Below are positions 19,901 to 34,900 of a stretch of 64,000 nucleotides of DNA, piece after piece. The stretch covers positions 33,786 through 97,785 of the forward strand of contig CAYWIM010000002.1 in assembly GCA_964458325.1 (NCBI GenBank). The letters run 5' to 3'. The notes beneath the pieces were generated by a model. That model did not search any database. It was not told where the DNA came from and saw only the letters and a program-made list of their open reading frames with translations. Position 1 is the first letter of the stretch, and each line of letters begins with the position of its first letter. Position numbers and translations under genes: made by a program. Source of the DNA: JAGMXM01 sp964458325. GTDB lineage: Bacteria; Verrucomicrobiota; Verrucomicrobiia; Limisphaerales; UBA1319.

Positions 19901-22900
19901 TGGCCACTTCAGGCAGCGCGGTCACCACGAGATGCTCGTTCGCGTCACCCAGATACACCCCGAGTCCACCCAAGCGGTTGTAGGCGATCCCTCGATCGAG
20001 GCCGAGCCCGGTCAGCAAAGTCCGGCCAACTCGCCCTTCGACCATCGTCCCAGAGAGAATGCCAGAGTAAATGTTGAGAATGTCCTCTGCCATCGCCTCG
20101 TACTGGCAGACATCGATCAGCCCATGAATGTCGGACAAAAGCGTCGCCGCGGAACCGACTCGGATCGTATCCGCCCCTGCGCCCGTCCGGATGGTCACCT
20201 GCTCGGTGGCAACCGCCGTACCGGCAACCTCGATCGTATCGACGCCATCGCCGGTCGCGACGACGATCTCGGCGGCGCCGCCCGCCGCGTTGGCAAGCCG
20301 GACGAAGTCATCGCCTGCGTTGCTGTTTATGACGAGCTTCTCGGTCGCGGCTGCAGTGGCGCTGACGTCGTAGTAATCACTGTTGCTGCCGCCTTCGGCT
20401 TGCACCTGCTCGACATCGTAGATGACACCGGTCGTGGAACTCGGCATCCCAATTCGCGCGTCGGTTTCAAGAACCCCCGGCACAGCCAAAGGCGGAGCAT
20501 CAAAGGCCCAACTTCGCGCGGTGGTCTGGGCCACATCATAGACCACAACGTGGTCCGTGCCCTCGGCGCCACGGAAGATAATATGGCCGGAAGGGGTTTC
20601 CCTCACGAAAAGCCAATCGGATCCTGAGCCGCCCAGGATGGTGACATCGATCGCTGCCGTGATGTCTGACCAAACCACAGCCTCGACCTGGCCCAAATGG
20701 AGCACGATCTCGTCAAAGCCACCCGTGACCTCGAGGGCGCCGGCCCAGGCAATGGTTGTGTTGGTCAAGCCCCAGGTCGAGGCGGCGGTATTGGCGCTGT
20801 CAAACAACTCGACCGAGTTGCTCCCCGCGCCACACTCGACACTCAGGCCTTCCGCAAAAGCCGTGGCCAGCGGGACGTCGGCCGTGCCCAGCGTCAGATG
20901 GTTGTCACCGCCGCTCAAGTCCACGTCGGCGGGAATCGTCAGGCGTGTGATGGTGAGGTTCTTATCCCACGAACCGAGTTCCAAGTTCAGATGCTCGAAC
21001 GCCGTGTAGTGAACGCCGGCCAATCCTTCGCCGACGAACAGGTCCGGCGTCAGTTGCTCGACCGGGTAACTCACGCCGGAATTCCAATTGTTCTCGACAA
21101 TGCTCAGGCCATCCCAGTCGCTGGCGCTCGTCCCACCGGTCAGCCACAGTTGGCCGTGAATCCCGGACAGGAGTTCCGGTCCGTTGCCCAAGTTGAACTG
21201 GTCGCTGCCGCCGCCGCCGTCAATCAATACCTGCTGGACTTCAGGGCTGGTTCCATCAATTCCGACGAGGTCGCCACCGTTGCCCAATTGCAGATTGAGG
21301 GTTTCCACATTCCAATACCACGCCCCATGTTGCGCGCCGTCCTGGGTGACGGCCCAGGAAGTGAGGTCCAGCACATCCAATCGGCTCTGAGCTAGATCAA
21401 ACCGGCGGCCGACGATGTCCGCACTCGTGTCCAGTAGCAGCAAGTCCTGTCCCTCACCACCGTTGTATAGGACAGCTCCCCACAGGTTAGCTGTCGAGCC
21501 ACCGATCCCCAGAGATACGGTGTCGTTGCCCACCCGGCCATAGATGCGCAAGGCCTGGTCCGAATACAGCGAGGCGACCGTCAGTAGATCGTTATCCACG
21601 CCGGTGTTGATGATGATCTCCAACGTCGTGGAGTAGGCGACCTGTGGCTCGAAGTTCAACGCCGCGAAAGTCCAATCCACGCCACTCCCGAGATCCGGGT
21701 CCGACTCAGCCGTATCCAGGTTCAGGACTAACAAGCCGGCCCGGATGCGGGCGGTTGGGTCCAGCACGATGTGGTCGCCCGCGGTCAACGTCGCCACCGT
21801 AGCAATATTCATCGTTGCTCCGGCGCGAAATACAATATCGTCGTTGTTGCGTCCGGTGTCGGTCGTTTCGAGCCTCGCGCTGCCGGTGTTACAGAAGACG
21901 TAGTCCACGTAAAGCGGGCCTTCGACTTCGCGGATGCCAATGTCCAATTCAGCGACCACGGTCAAGCCGCCCCCGGTGAGGTCAACCTTCAGCGTGGCCC
22001 AGTCCACTCCGCCTACCGACCTGCCTTGGAGGTCAATGTCGTGCGCGGTGATCTGCTGGAAGGGGCTGCCTCCAATTACGCCACTGGCGTGAATTGTCAC
22101 GGTGAGCGGCGCGGTGATCTGCTCGTGGAGATAGATGCCGCCATCCCACAATTCCAGCGTCACATTGGCTCCTGCGGTGATCGGCTGAAGGGCCTTCAGC
22201 ACGTCGTCCCCGATCGTGCTGTTACCCTGCACGGTCAGATTGAAGTTGCCACCCGCCTGGGCTGCACCGGACATCTGCAACGTGGTGCCGATCGACTCCC
22301 AGGTGTCAGGAGCAATCTGGCGCGCAGCGCCGATGTAGGTCAGGTTCAAGTCGCCGCCCGCCGTCAGGTCGCCGAGATACAACAGTGCGCTCGAGGTCGC
22401 GGGATCGGAGAATTGACCCGAAACGGCGAGCCAGGAGTCCCCACCTGCGACCGCCTGGAGCATGAAAAAGCTATGGTCGATCGACCTCACCTGAATCGGC
22501 CTTGTCTCGCTTCCGATATTACCGCCGGCGGTCAAGTAGGTGTACCAAGCCTCGATTGCGGTGCCTGCGACCGATGTGTCCTCGATGTCGCCGTCTGAGC
22601 GGATATCAACAATTCCGTGCGGCAGAGACACCAACCAGCTCAACCTCACGTCGCCTTTGGAATCGATCGTCAGCCGGGCAACTCCGGTGGAGTCGGAGTT
22701 ATTTGAAGTGAAGCTGACGGCAGGATCGGCGATGATATACCAATCGATGGGCTCAATTCCTGAGTCTGCGATGATAAAGCTTGTGCGAAGGGCATAGGTG
22801 GACTCGTTGACGATGCTGCAACTCGCAGCCGTGCCAGTCAGAAAGCGACCCGTGCCCGTGATCGTCCCACCAACAGATACCAATATTGCCAGGGGTTGGA

Positions 22901-25900
22901 CTCCGCCGGCGTAGGTGAATCCGTCCACCACGATCTCGTCGCCCTCGAGGTGCGCCTGGATGCTACCGCTGGTGTCGATGGTCCCATCGGGATCGACGTG
23001 CAGTGACAGGACAGGCACGTAGATGGCGTCGCCGTAGAACTCGATGGATGCATTCCGCGTCAGGCCGCCCTCGAGCAGGTCGAAATCCACGTCCGGGAAG
23101 GCTCCGGAGGCGTGGATTTCCCCGGCATCCTGACGGTAGTACTGGGACCCGGACACCGGATTGCTGGTGATCGTGAGCGCGGGTGTCACCAACTTCGAAC
23201 CGCCCGTCGTGTGAACCGTAGTGTTCGCGGCGACGTAGTCCCACGCTTTGACCAATACGCGAGGGACAAGGGAGCCGCAGTCGATGGTTGAGGAGGTCAC
23301 CGCGTCCAAATTGCCGGCCTGGGCGAGGATGGTCACGCTGTCCGAGCCAGTCACGGTGGCTTTCCAGTCGATCCAGACTGTCGTGGTCACGATGTACCAG
23401 ACCACCGTCCATGACCCCACGGCTGCATCGAGGCCTTTCACGTCGCAGTCGGAGGTCGCATGACCCCGAATCTGCTCGGCCGACGCCGTGATGGTCACCG
23501 TCGCGCCCGACACCGTCGCCGCATCGTCCACTGTGACGTTGGTCAGCATGACGGTCCCCACCTCGGCCTGGACCGCCGCCCCGGCCGCCACGGCGCCCAG
23601 GTCCTGGCTAACAAAAGCCGAGAGATCGATCATTGCCGTGGCGCTCAAATCCACATCACCGTCCGCGTCCAGCGAGCTCCAGCCGCTGAGCAAGACCTCG
23701 GTGTTCATTGTGCTGAAGTCGAATTCTGCCCACGCCCCGCCGGCGCCGGCCAGGCCGCCGCCACCGCCGGTCGCTTTCACCTCGACGTTCGTGACCTCCG
23801 TTCGGGCTTGGACAGTGGCGTTCCCCTTGGCGACGAGTCGCGCAGTCAGCCCAATCGTGGCCAGCGTTTCCAAATCGGCTTGAGCGGCTACCTCGACTTC
23901 GCCCTCCGCGATCATCGAGCCGACGGTGCCGTCCGCGGTCGCAAGAACGTCGTCCAGAACCGTCAACGCCTTGACCAGCAAATCGCCTCCCGAATCGAGG
24001 CTGGCCGACTCGCCCACGGTCGCCTCTGTGCTAAGATCGAGTCCAATGACTACCTTGGCGGAACCGACACCGACAATCGCCGAGTAATCTCCGGTCTGAA
24101 CGTCGATCGTGAAGGTCGGATGGGATTGGGCCTCGATCGTTAGGTTGCCGCCAGCCGTCAGAACCGCGTTGTCTCCAACCCGGGCCGTGACTGGCGCGGA
24201 CAAGTCGAGCGCGGCCATCGAACCACCCACCGCGACAAGGCCGCCGGTGATCTGGCCGCAAACCAGCTCCGCAGTCGGCGTGGTCTCCGCCGCTATCCGC
24301 ACATTGCCGCCAGCCGTCACGCGCGCCTGGTCGCCGACCTCCGCCCACACAGACCCGGTCGTGGCCGGCGTCTTCGTGATCGTGGAGTTCACGCTCAGTG
24401 AGTGCTCGGACAAGAGCTCTTCGATGCGGCCGGAGAGATCGTCGTCGGCCAAACCGTCGATGCCGCCGCTTAAATCGAGCAAGCTATTGATCGTTCCGCG
24501 GGCCTTGTCGGCCTCGTCATAAGCCTCGTCACCCAATCCGCCTCCAATGCCAACCGCCGAGATGGAGCCTCCAATGCCTGCCAGAAGACCAATGGCATAG
24601 CCCTTCGCGTAGGAGTCAACGTACTGCGTCGCTCGGGCCTCGACGGTCACGTCGCCGCCGGCGTTGACCGTGACGCCCTGGCCAATCTCCGCCTTCGCCG
24701 AATTCCGAATCACACCCACGTCGATCGATCCGCCGACGCCCGCCACGAGCGAGCCCGCCACCGAGCCTGCGCGTCCGGTGATCTGGGCGTGGTCGATCGC
24801 CCGGATTGTGACGTCCTGGCCCGGGAGTGTGGTCTGGTTGAGCCGGGACACAGCGCCGTCGCTGGTCACGTATGCCTGGGTGAGCGTTTCGATGAGGTGA
24901 ACCGAGCCCGCACCCACGACCGAGGCGATCGCGCCCGCCCCGGCGGTTCCGCTGCATCCGTTGATGAGTGCATGGCTGGTGGCGAGGATCGAGGTGTCGG
25001 CGGCCACGTCGGTGATCGCATTGGACAAGCAGGCTTCGGTCGTGCCGCCAATGGTCACATAATCGACTGATCCGCCCACCCCGGCCAGGAGCGAGACATT
25101 GATGGCGCCGGCCTTGGTTCCGACGTCGGCGATCCGTGTCGCCGTAACATCCAGCCTGCCGGTGGTCGCCAGCTCGACGTTTTCGAGGCAGGCCCGTGTG
25201 TTGGACGTGATTTCGACCGCGCTCACCGCTCCGGCGGCGCCCAGCGCGTTAACCCCCGCACTGCCGGTCTCGGAACGGACAATGTTCTGGGACCACGCGG
25301 ACACTTCCACGGCACCCGTGCTGGTCACGGTCGTCGGCTCCGTGGCGCTGCGCCCAAGGATCGCGGCGGTCGTCTGGGCATCCACGATAGTCGTATCGAT
25401 GGCGCCAACCACGCCGATCGCGGCGCCTTGCACGACGCCACCGAAGTTCGTCACGGCGGCGTCGTGGCGGGCACGCACGATCACCGCCGGCGCATCGATT
25501 TCGCAAAATCCCAGGGTCGAATCGCCAATGGTCGCCGTGGTGACGTCGCCGATTAGATTGACGCTCTTGTTAACGTTGAGTCCTAATCCGCCCGTAATCC
25601 CGACGGTGGCGAAGGCGTTGTCCATCGTTTCGCGACTGTCGGCAATCACGGCGACGCCATGAACGGTCTCCGTGGATTCCACCAGCCGGTCGTCCTGCCA
25701 GCCGGCTAGGTTGGCTGCTTGATTCCAGCGCAGAACCGCCAAGCCCGTCCCGATGCCGTCAGCGGTGGCCATCGAATTGCGGATTCGAGCGGAGACATCG
25801 TTGGCCAGCGTATTCAGCACAACGGTGCCGCCCACCCCCACGAATCCGCCGATGGCGCCCGTGCCACCGTCCGCGTCAATATCGCCGTCCCAGCTTGCCA

Positions 25901-28900
25901 GGACGAGGATCGTATCCCTCGCCGAGACAGTCGAGGTGTCAACCAGGGCTTGGATCGTGTTGCCGATCGACTGGATCGCGATGGTCCCCGCCACGCCCGC
26001 CGCGATTCCGCCCGAACCGCTGGCCGCCACGGCCTCGATCGTCCCGACACCGATGGCCTCGATGGTGACGCTGCCGGTGGAAGCGCTGACTGAACTGCCC
26101 AGCACGCGAGCCGCCACGGTATCGCCAATCACATTGTACGCCGCCGCAGCCCCAAGACCGCCTCCGCCGATCGCCAGCGCGCCAGCAAGGGACTGAATCG
26201 TTGCCGTATCGGAGGCGCTGACGGACGCGCTGCCCACGATCACGGTCGAGTTCCGCACGATCGCCTCCGTGCTGTTCGTCACGGTATTCGCCGCCAGGGT
26301 CGCTGCCCCCGCCACCGTCGAGAAAGCGGCCCCGCCGGCGAAGCTGTAGATGGCCGAGTTCGTCTCTGCTCCGACTTGGAGTGCGGCCCCAGCCGTAACC
26401 GTCGAGCCGTCGATCTCGGCGAGGACGCCGTTGGCAATAACGTTCGCGCCGATGATCACCGTAACAGCCACACTGCCGGAACCCGCGATACTGAGGGCCG
26501 CGGAGCTTATGCGAGACCGATCCGCCGCACTGAGATCAACGCCCCCAGCCGCCTCCACGGACTCGCCCTCGATCATGGCCGCAATGGTTCCTGTGATCAC
26601 ATTGCCGAAACCCGTGGCGCTGATGGACACGTACTGCGAAGCGCCCACGCCCACGGTCAGCGCGATGATCCCCGAGTCGGTCGCGGCATCGAGGGAAACG
26701 GACCCGCCACTCGAGACGACCTCGGAGTCCACGATATCCGCGCGGATGGTGTTGATGATGACGTTGCCGGAGAGAACACCGCTGACCGCCACAGCGCCGG
26801 AACCGGCGATGCTCGCCAGGATGGCCAGGATGTTGGTGTCCAGATCGAACGGCGAGTCTTCGACGGCCGAGTTGATCTGCTCTCGCTTCTCCTCCGGGAG
26901 AATCCACGCGGGGATGGCGCTCAGGGCGTTGTCATTGGCCGAGAGGCTCACGTTGCCAACCGCCGTGATCGTGGAACCGCTGATCACGGCCATGACGGTG
27001 TTCGTAATCACGTTCCCAAGCCCCGCTACCGCCACCGCCACCGCCCCCGAGGCGGAGGCGCCCACCGAGATGGCGCGAATGACATTGCAGGACTCGGCAG
27101 CCATGGTGAGGCTCGAGTCGGTGGTGAGACTCGAGTCGGTAATGGACGTTTCCGTCGTGTTCGTGATGTCGTTAACGACAATCGGGACTTCTACGGCGGC
27201 CGCGCCGCTGGCTGCGATCCCCACCACAAAAGCATCGATTGTGGAGGTGTTATTGGCCGTCAGGGATACGCTTCCTCCCGCATCCACCGTCGAGTTTGTG
27301 ATGGTCGCCCAGGTGGTATCAACGATCACATTGGCTGCGATCAGTGCCTGGACCGCCGCAACGCCCGAAGCCCCAACCCCGGTGGCGAAGGCATACACCG
27401 TCGATTGGGTCTCGGCATCGATGCCGAGCGTGGTTCCACTGGTCACGGTGGAATCGGCGATGCCCGCGGTGACGGTCCCGGTGATCACGTTGGCGCCGAT
27501 GATGGCGGAAATGGACACGCCGCCTGAGCCCGCCACGCTCACCGCGACAGACCTGATGAAGGACTCGTTCAAAGCGGAAAGAGAAACGGAGGTTGCCGCG
27601 GTTACGGTCGAGGTTTTGTCCTCGGCGGAAGCCTTGATCAGGGCCTCGACGGTGTTCGTAATGACATTGCCGAACAGGCTGGCATCCACTGAAACGGCGC
27701 CCGAGGCCCCCACGCCTACGCTCAGGGCAATGATCCCGGAATCCGTCGAAGCATCGAGCGAGACCGATCCGCCGGTCGAGGTGACCTCCGAGTCCACTAT
27801 GTTCGCCATGATGGCGTTGATGATCACATTGCCCGAGGCGGTCCCGCTTACAGCCACCGTGCCCGACCCGGCCAGGCTCACCATGATCGCGAGGATATTC
27901 GCATCGAGATCGATGGGCGAATCTTCGAGCGCAGTGTTGACTTCGGTCTTCTTGTCCTCCGGGAGCATCCATTCGGGGATGGCGCTCGGAGCGATATCGT
28001 TCGCGGACAGACTCACGCTGCCCTGCGCCGTGACAGTGGAACCGGAGATCAGAGAGGTGAGCGTGTTGGCGATCACGTTCCCGAGCCCCGCCACGGTCAC
28101 GGCGAGCGCGCCCGAGGCGGACACACCCACGGAGAGCGCGCGGATGACGTTGCAGGACTCGGCAGCCATGGTGAGGCTCGAACCGGTCGTCAGGATCGAA
28201 TCTGCAACCTCGGTCTTCGTGGTGTTGGTGATGTCGTTCATCACCACAGGAACCTCGACTGCCGCGGCGCCGCTAGCGGCTACGCCCATGACGAGCGCAT
28301 CGATCGTCGATGTGTCTTTCGCGATCAGGGATACCGCGCCTCCCGCGTCCACGGTCGAGTTCGCGATGGTTGCCGATGTGGCATCGACGATCACATTCGC
28401 CGCGATCAGCGCCTGCACCGCGGCAACGCCCGAGGCGCCCACACCAGTCGCAAAGGCGTAGACCGTCGATTTCGTCTCGGCGCCGATATCGATCGAGGTC
28501 CCGCTGGTCACCGCCGAGTCGGCGATGCCCGCTGCGACGGCGCCCGTGATGACGTTGGCGCCGATGATGGCGGACACGGACACGCCGCCCGATCCAGCCA
28601 CGCTGACCGCCACGGACCGGATGAAGGATTCGTCGAGGGCGGCGATCAGAACAGCCCCCGCCGCCGTTGCGGTCGAGAACTCCTCGATCATGGCCTCGAC
28701 CGTGTTTGTGATCACGTTGCCAAATCCGCTGGCGCTGACCGCGACCGCACCCGAGGCGCCCACACCCACGGTCAGGGCAATGATCCCGGAATTCGTCGAA
28801 GCATCGAGCGAGATCGAACCGGCCGTTGAGGCGACCCCGGATTCCACGATGTCCGCCTTGATGACATTGACAATCACGTTGCCCGAGAGCGTGCCACTAA

Positions 28901-31900
28901 CGGCCACGGCGCCCGAACCGGACACACTCACCAGGATGGCGAGGATGTTGGTGTCGAGATTGATCGGCGACTCTTCCAGAGCGGTGTTCAGGTCCTCCTT
29001 CTTGTCCTCCGGGAGCATCCATTCGGGGATGAAGCCAGGAGCGATATCGTTCGCGGACAGGCTCACGCCGCCGACCGTGGTGACCGTCGAACCGGTGATG
29101 AGCGAGGTGACCGTGTTGCCGATCACGTTGCCCAAACCCGACACGGTGACCGACACGGTGCCCGAGGCGGACACACCCACCGAGACGGCGCGGATGACAT
29201 TGCACGACTCAGCCGCCATGGTCAGGCTCGAACCCGTCTCGACGTGCGAGCTGGCGATGATCGTCTCCGTGGTATTGGTGATATCGTTCACCACCACGGG
29301 CACCGTGACAGCGACCGTGCCGCTGGCGGCCACCGCGACGACAATCGCATCGATGCTCGACGTGTTCCGCGCGGCGATCGAGAGAGCGCCACTGGCATCC
29401 ACGGCCGAGTTCGTGATCGCCGCTGAGGTGGCCTCGACAATCACGTTCGCTGCGATCAGCGCCTGGACCGACACCACCCCCGACGCGGCCACGCCCGTGC
29501 CCAGGGCGTAGACCGTTGCCTGCGTCTCGGCATTGATATCCAGCGTGGTCCCGCTCGTCACCGTGGAATCGGCGATGCCAGCCGATATGCCGTTGGTAAT
29601 TACATTGGCGCCGACGATGGCGGAGACCGCCACACTGCCCGAGGCGGCGACACTGACGGCAATGGAAGTGATCGACGAAGAGTCGATGGCCGAAAGAGCG
29701 ACCAAGCCCCCGGCGTCCACCTCCGAATTGCCGTCGATGGTGGCATGGATGCCGTTCGTGATGACATTTCCAAACCCGGTGGCCTGAACCCCAACCGTCC
29801 CAGCCGCGCCCACGCCCACGCTGATCGCAATAATGCCGGAATCCGAGACCGCAGCGACCAACACATCCCCGCCGGCACTTACGACGGACCCGCTCATCGC
29901 GGCCGTGACCGTGTTCGTGATCACGTTGCCGGAGACCGCCGCGCTCACGGCCACGGTGCCCGAACCAGCCACGCTCACCATGATCGCGAGGATGCCCGCG
30001 TTGAGATCGATCGGCGTGCCTTCGAGGGCCTCGTCCAGTTCCGCTTCCTTCTCTTCCGAGAGCATCCAGTCCGGAAGAACGCTCGGCGCGTGATCGATCG
30101 CGGTGACCAACACGTCTCCACCGGCAGTCACCGTGGAACTGGCGGAGATGCTCGCGGTCACCTGGTTCGCAATGGCGTTGCCGAGGGCGGAAACGGAAAC
30201 GGCCACGCTGCTGCCACCCGAGACGCCGATGGCCAGCGCGCGAATGATCGAGGAGGACAGCGAACTGAGCGTTACCGCCGCCTCGGGATTGGTTACAACC
30301 GTCCCGGTGTCATCGACGCCCGCCCGTACGGTCGAGCCGCTGATCGCCGTGCGGATCGTATTGGTGATGGCGTTGGCGGATATGGCGCCTCCGCCGGCGC
30401 CTCCACTCGGAGAACCGGCCCCGCCAAATGCCAGCGCGTCGATGACGGAGGCGTCCGCGGCCGAAAGGGCGACCCCGTCATCGGCCACGACCGTAGAACC
30501 ATTGATGATGGCAGCTTCGATCGCATTGTTGATAATGTTGATGGAGATGCCGATCCCGGCGGCAAAGGTGCTGCCGCCTGCCCCGCCGAACGTCACGTTG
30601 ATGACCGATGAACTGTTCGTCTCGGGCAGGGTGATCCCGGAGGTCCCGAAAGCAATACCAGCCGGATCCGCCGGGGTATCCGGTTGTGCAATCCCGGCGG
30701 AGAGAACGACGCGGCCCGTGGATGAAGTGACGCTCGAATCGTCGATCGTGGCGCGGATATCGTTTTCCACATAGATCGTGGAAGCCGCCACGCCAACGGC
30801 CCCGCTCGACAGGGACAACGCAAACCCGCCAGCGACCACCACGGCCGTCGTATCATCACTCGCAGCGATTGTAATATCACGGGTTGCGCCGACCACACTG
30901 CTGGCAACCTCCGCCGCAATCGTGTTCATCGTGACGTTGATCGACACCGAGCCGCCGAGAGCGAACTTCTCGCCTCCCGCGCCGCCCATGGTGACACTCA
31001 CGAGAACCTGTTCCGCGGTCGCGTCGACAACGGCCGCCGAGGCCGAGACATCGGAAGACTCGATCCGCGCGGTAACGGTATCGAAGATGAGGTTCGCGCC
31101 GATGGCGGCGCCCACCGCCGATCCACTCGTCGATATGGCCACGCCACCGGCCAGCGCGCCGCTGATTTCCAGATCGTCTGCGCCAAGATAGAAGTCCCTT
31201 CCCGCCGTGATGGTGCTGTTCTTGATATGGGCGTCGATCACGTTGAAGAAGACGTTCACGGCCACGGAGCCGGCAATGGCGAGTTTTTCCGAACCTGCGC
31301 CCGCGACGGCCAGGGTCACGACCGTCCCCCCCTCGGAACCGGTCACATAGAAACCACCGCCGGTATTGATCGTCGAATCCTCGACCGCCGCCCGCGTCAC
31401 GTTGTCGAGCGTGTTCACCGCGATGGCTGCGCCCAGACCCGCCTTTTTCCCAGCCGCGAACGCGCCCGCAAAGGAATAAATCGACGTATCGTCGACGGCG
31501 CTCACGGTGATGTCACTCCCGCCGGCTGAACCCGGTTGGATGGTCGTACCGGTGATCATCGCTTCGGTCGTGTTGTTCACGATGTTGACGGAAACGGTGC
31601 CCGCACCGGCATAACCGCCCGAACCACCAGAACCGGTTGCCACTCCGACCGATCCGGTGGCCGTGACGATCAGATCGTCGGAGGTGGCCAGAACGTTCAG
31701 GTTGCCCCCAAGGGTGAAGTCCGTCAGGTCGGAAACGGTCGAGGTGGTCCTGTTCTGAACATAAGAGAGGCCGATGGCAACACCCACGCCCGCCTTGCCG
31801 CCGAAACCGGCCGACCCGCCGATGGCGATGATGTGGGTGTCATCGAGCGCGTTCATCGCGACATCGCCGCTCACGTCAACGTCATCCTCCATGTTCGTGA

Positions 31901-34900
31901 GCGCGGCCGTCGTGTCGCACGTAATGACATTGACGCCGAATGAACCGGCGACTGCGTAAGACTTGCTTCCCACGGCCGCCGCAAGTCCCGCCGCAAGGGA
32001 AACCGTCCATCCGCTGCGCTCGGCGTCGATGGTCAGGGCCTCGGCGATCAGCCTCGCTGCGCCGTCGAAAAAGGCCTCTGTTTTGCCGAACTCGACGTTG
32101 ATGGCGAAGCCCCCGGCAATGCCCACCGAGGATTTCCCCTCGCTGCCCTTGGCGTAAGCGCCGGCGCCGGCGAGCGCGCCCACGCTGGTTGTGTTCACCG
32201 CATGGAGGAAAAGGCCGTCGACGGCTCCATTGGAGCTGTTGGCGACGATCACCGGCCCGCTGTGGAGAATATAGGCCCGCGTGTCGTCACTAATGACGTT
32301 GACAGCGACGGAACCCGATATACCCACGCCGGACTTGGACTGGGACGTCTGGTTGGCGGAGTCGCCTGTGGAGCCTGTCCAATCGGTCTTGAGTTTGTTG
32401 CCAGCTTCTTTCAGCAGGTTGGCAAATTTGCCTTTCCAGCTCGCCGTCTTCTCATTGCTCTGCTTGGTCGCATCGGAATCGGGACTTTGGGTGTCCCCGC
32501 TGGCGGGATTCGACGATGTGCTTGCGTCCGGATTGGATTTGGGGGGATTGCTCGAGGCTTTCGCGCCCGCGATGGCGAGGTTGGCTACAAAACCGCCGTT
32601 TTCCGCCGTGACACGAACGTTTCCACCGGAGGTAATCGAACCCGTCGCCGTGGACGGATCGGCATCGATGAGGTCGCCGATCAAAGCTTGCGTGTTGCGG
32701 ACGACGACCGTGACTCCCACGGTGGCGCCGACTCCGATGCTCTGGGAAGTCGCGACGCTGCCGTCAAGGCTGATCACGTTCGAGGTGTCATGGGCGGAGA
32801 CCACGAGGGAACCGTTGCCCTCCGGAACCGAACCCGACCCGATGTCAATCACCGCCCCGTTCTCGATCTGGGCGATGGTCTTGTTGAGGATCACAGCGAA
32901 CGTGACCACGCCATTGACCGCCACATTGCCCGCATCTCCACCGGAAGCGGCCACACCCGTGCTGAGCACCCGGGTTCCCGCATCGACCCAGAGACTGTCG
33001 GCATGGAGTTCCACACCATCTTCAATGGTCGCCAGGGCGGTATCCATGTCGATGAACCCCATGATCGTGAAGCCGACAGCCCCTTTGCTGTCCTTGGAGT
33101 TCATGCCGAATTTCGAATGCCATCCCGCATCCCCAACCACGCTGGTCTCGATGGCTTTTGCGAACTCTTTCAGGCTCCCTGACTCTGTGCCAACGGAGGG
33201 GAAATTGATGTTCCCGCCGATGTGAGTGGCCATGCCGTGGCTGATGGCCTGAACCACCACATCCTGCTCCGTGCTCGTGTGGCTCTCCTGGTTGATCTGG
33301 GCGCCGCTCTTGATCCTCGCGTCGGCCGATTCGTTGGCGATCAATAGGCCCACCGCGCCTGCAAGGGCGAGTTTCTCGCCGGACGCCGTCGCCTGGCATC
33401 CGTCGTTCAAAATAAAATAGCCCACACCGAAATCGCCGGTCAGATAGTTCGATAGGAGGGTGACAAAATTCCGCGCCTTTCTGGCCGTGGGATTGACCGC
33501 CTCCCAGCGGTCTTCGTTGGTGAAGTCCTCGGTGGCCAGATCGACATCATGAAGGACCGTGGATCCACTATACTCGTACCAGGTCCCCACATCGCCCCCG
33601 GACGTTCGGTTCGCCCGAAATTCGACCGTGTCACCGGGGTTGATTTCGACCATCGGGTTTTCGTCCTCCGTTGTATACGTCGCCTGCTCATGAACTGCAT
33701 CATACAGGTTCCTGCCCCAGGACCACCCGACATCGCTCAACGCCTGCGCCTGCACGGTCAGTGTCCCGGCGGCATCCACCACGGCGTTGTTGTTGATGCA
33801 GGCATCCGCATCATTCTTCAAGACGCCGACGGATATCGCCAGGGCGCCGCTGATCACGCTCGTGTTCTTTTCCGGTTTCGTGTCCGAGTTGTTCTGTGCG
33901 GAGGCATTGGCGCTGACATATGGCGAGGTGGAAACCGTGCTGAGCACATCGATCGAACCACCGGCGCCAATATGGCCGTTCAATGCATCCCCATCAGCTC
34001 CGCCGTCGCCAATTCTGGCTTTGGCGCGGTTGGTGTCCACCAGAACGGCTGCTCCGCCGGCGAGATCGAATTTGGAGTCGGCATCCGCTGGCGTTGCTTC
34101 GGTCTTGCCGGCCGCCCCGGTTTTGGCCTTGGTAATAAACTTCGAGACGGCCGCCTTCAGCAGGTCGCCCATGGACGAAGTCGTCGCCGCTTGCGCGTCA
34201 TCGAGGAAATCCCCCTTCGAGGAGCTGCCTACGCCGGCGCCCGCGGAAGTGCCGATCCCCTGGGAGGGGAACAAACCAAACAATTTGCCGATCGGCACGT
34301 CGATCCCCAACTGGTCCGCTATGACGGAGATGTTGCCGGCAACATGCGCTTCGCCGTCGAGGAACGCGTTCGTGTCGCCGTCCTCGACGGTGACGCCGAT
34401 GGCCAGGGCAAGCTTCCCATCCTTGCCCGCCCCGGAACGCGCCATGGTCCGGTTCCGGTCCACGTCGTCGGCCGTCACATACAGGTCACCGCCGATATGC
34501 AGCACGGCGGTGTCCGAAATGACCGTATTGGCGTCCGATACGATGACGCTCACCGCGATGGCTACGGAAAGTCCTTTCTTTGCCGACGGATCGGCGACGA
34601 CATTGATCGTGTGATCCGTGTGAGTCCTGAACTCAGCATTCCCGGTGGTGGTGATCGTGCCTCCAAAATTCACCGCCGCGTTGGTCACGGCGACCCCGAT
34701 CGACGGGGTGATCGCAAAAGAATAGGCGGGAACCGCCTTGACATCGGCATAGACGCTCGCGTCCGCTTGGAAGTCACGGGCCGACACCTGCGAGCCGGCG
34801 GCGATGTCGATCGACGCATCGCCTTTCACCACCGAGATCGCGCCGCCGATCTGCGTCAGGCCTTCGAAGATGTTCCCGATCATGTTGCCCGCCCCCGCCG

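Noticed and set aside
26348..29993. CRISPR-like or other non-coding repeat array
   Set aside because: Periods of 1047-1065 bp are multiples of three and stay in one reading frame, so they are coding duplications.
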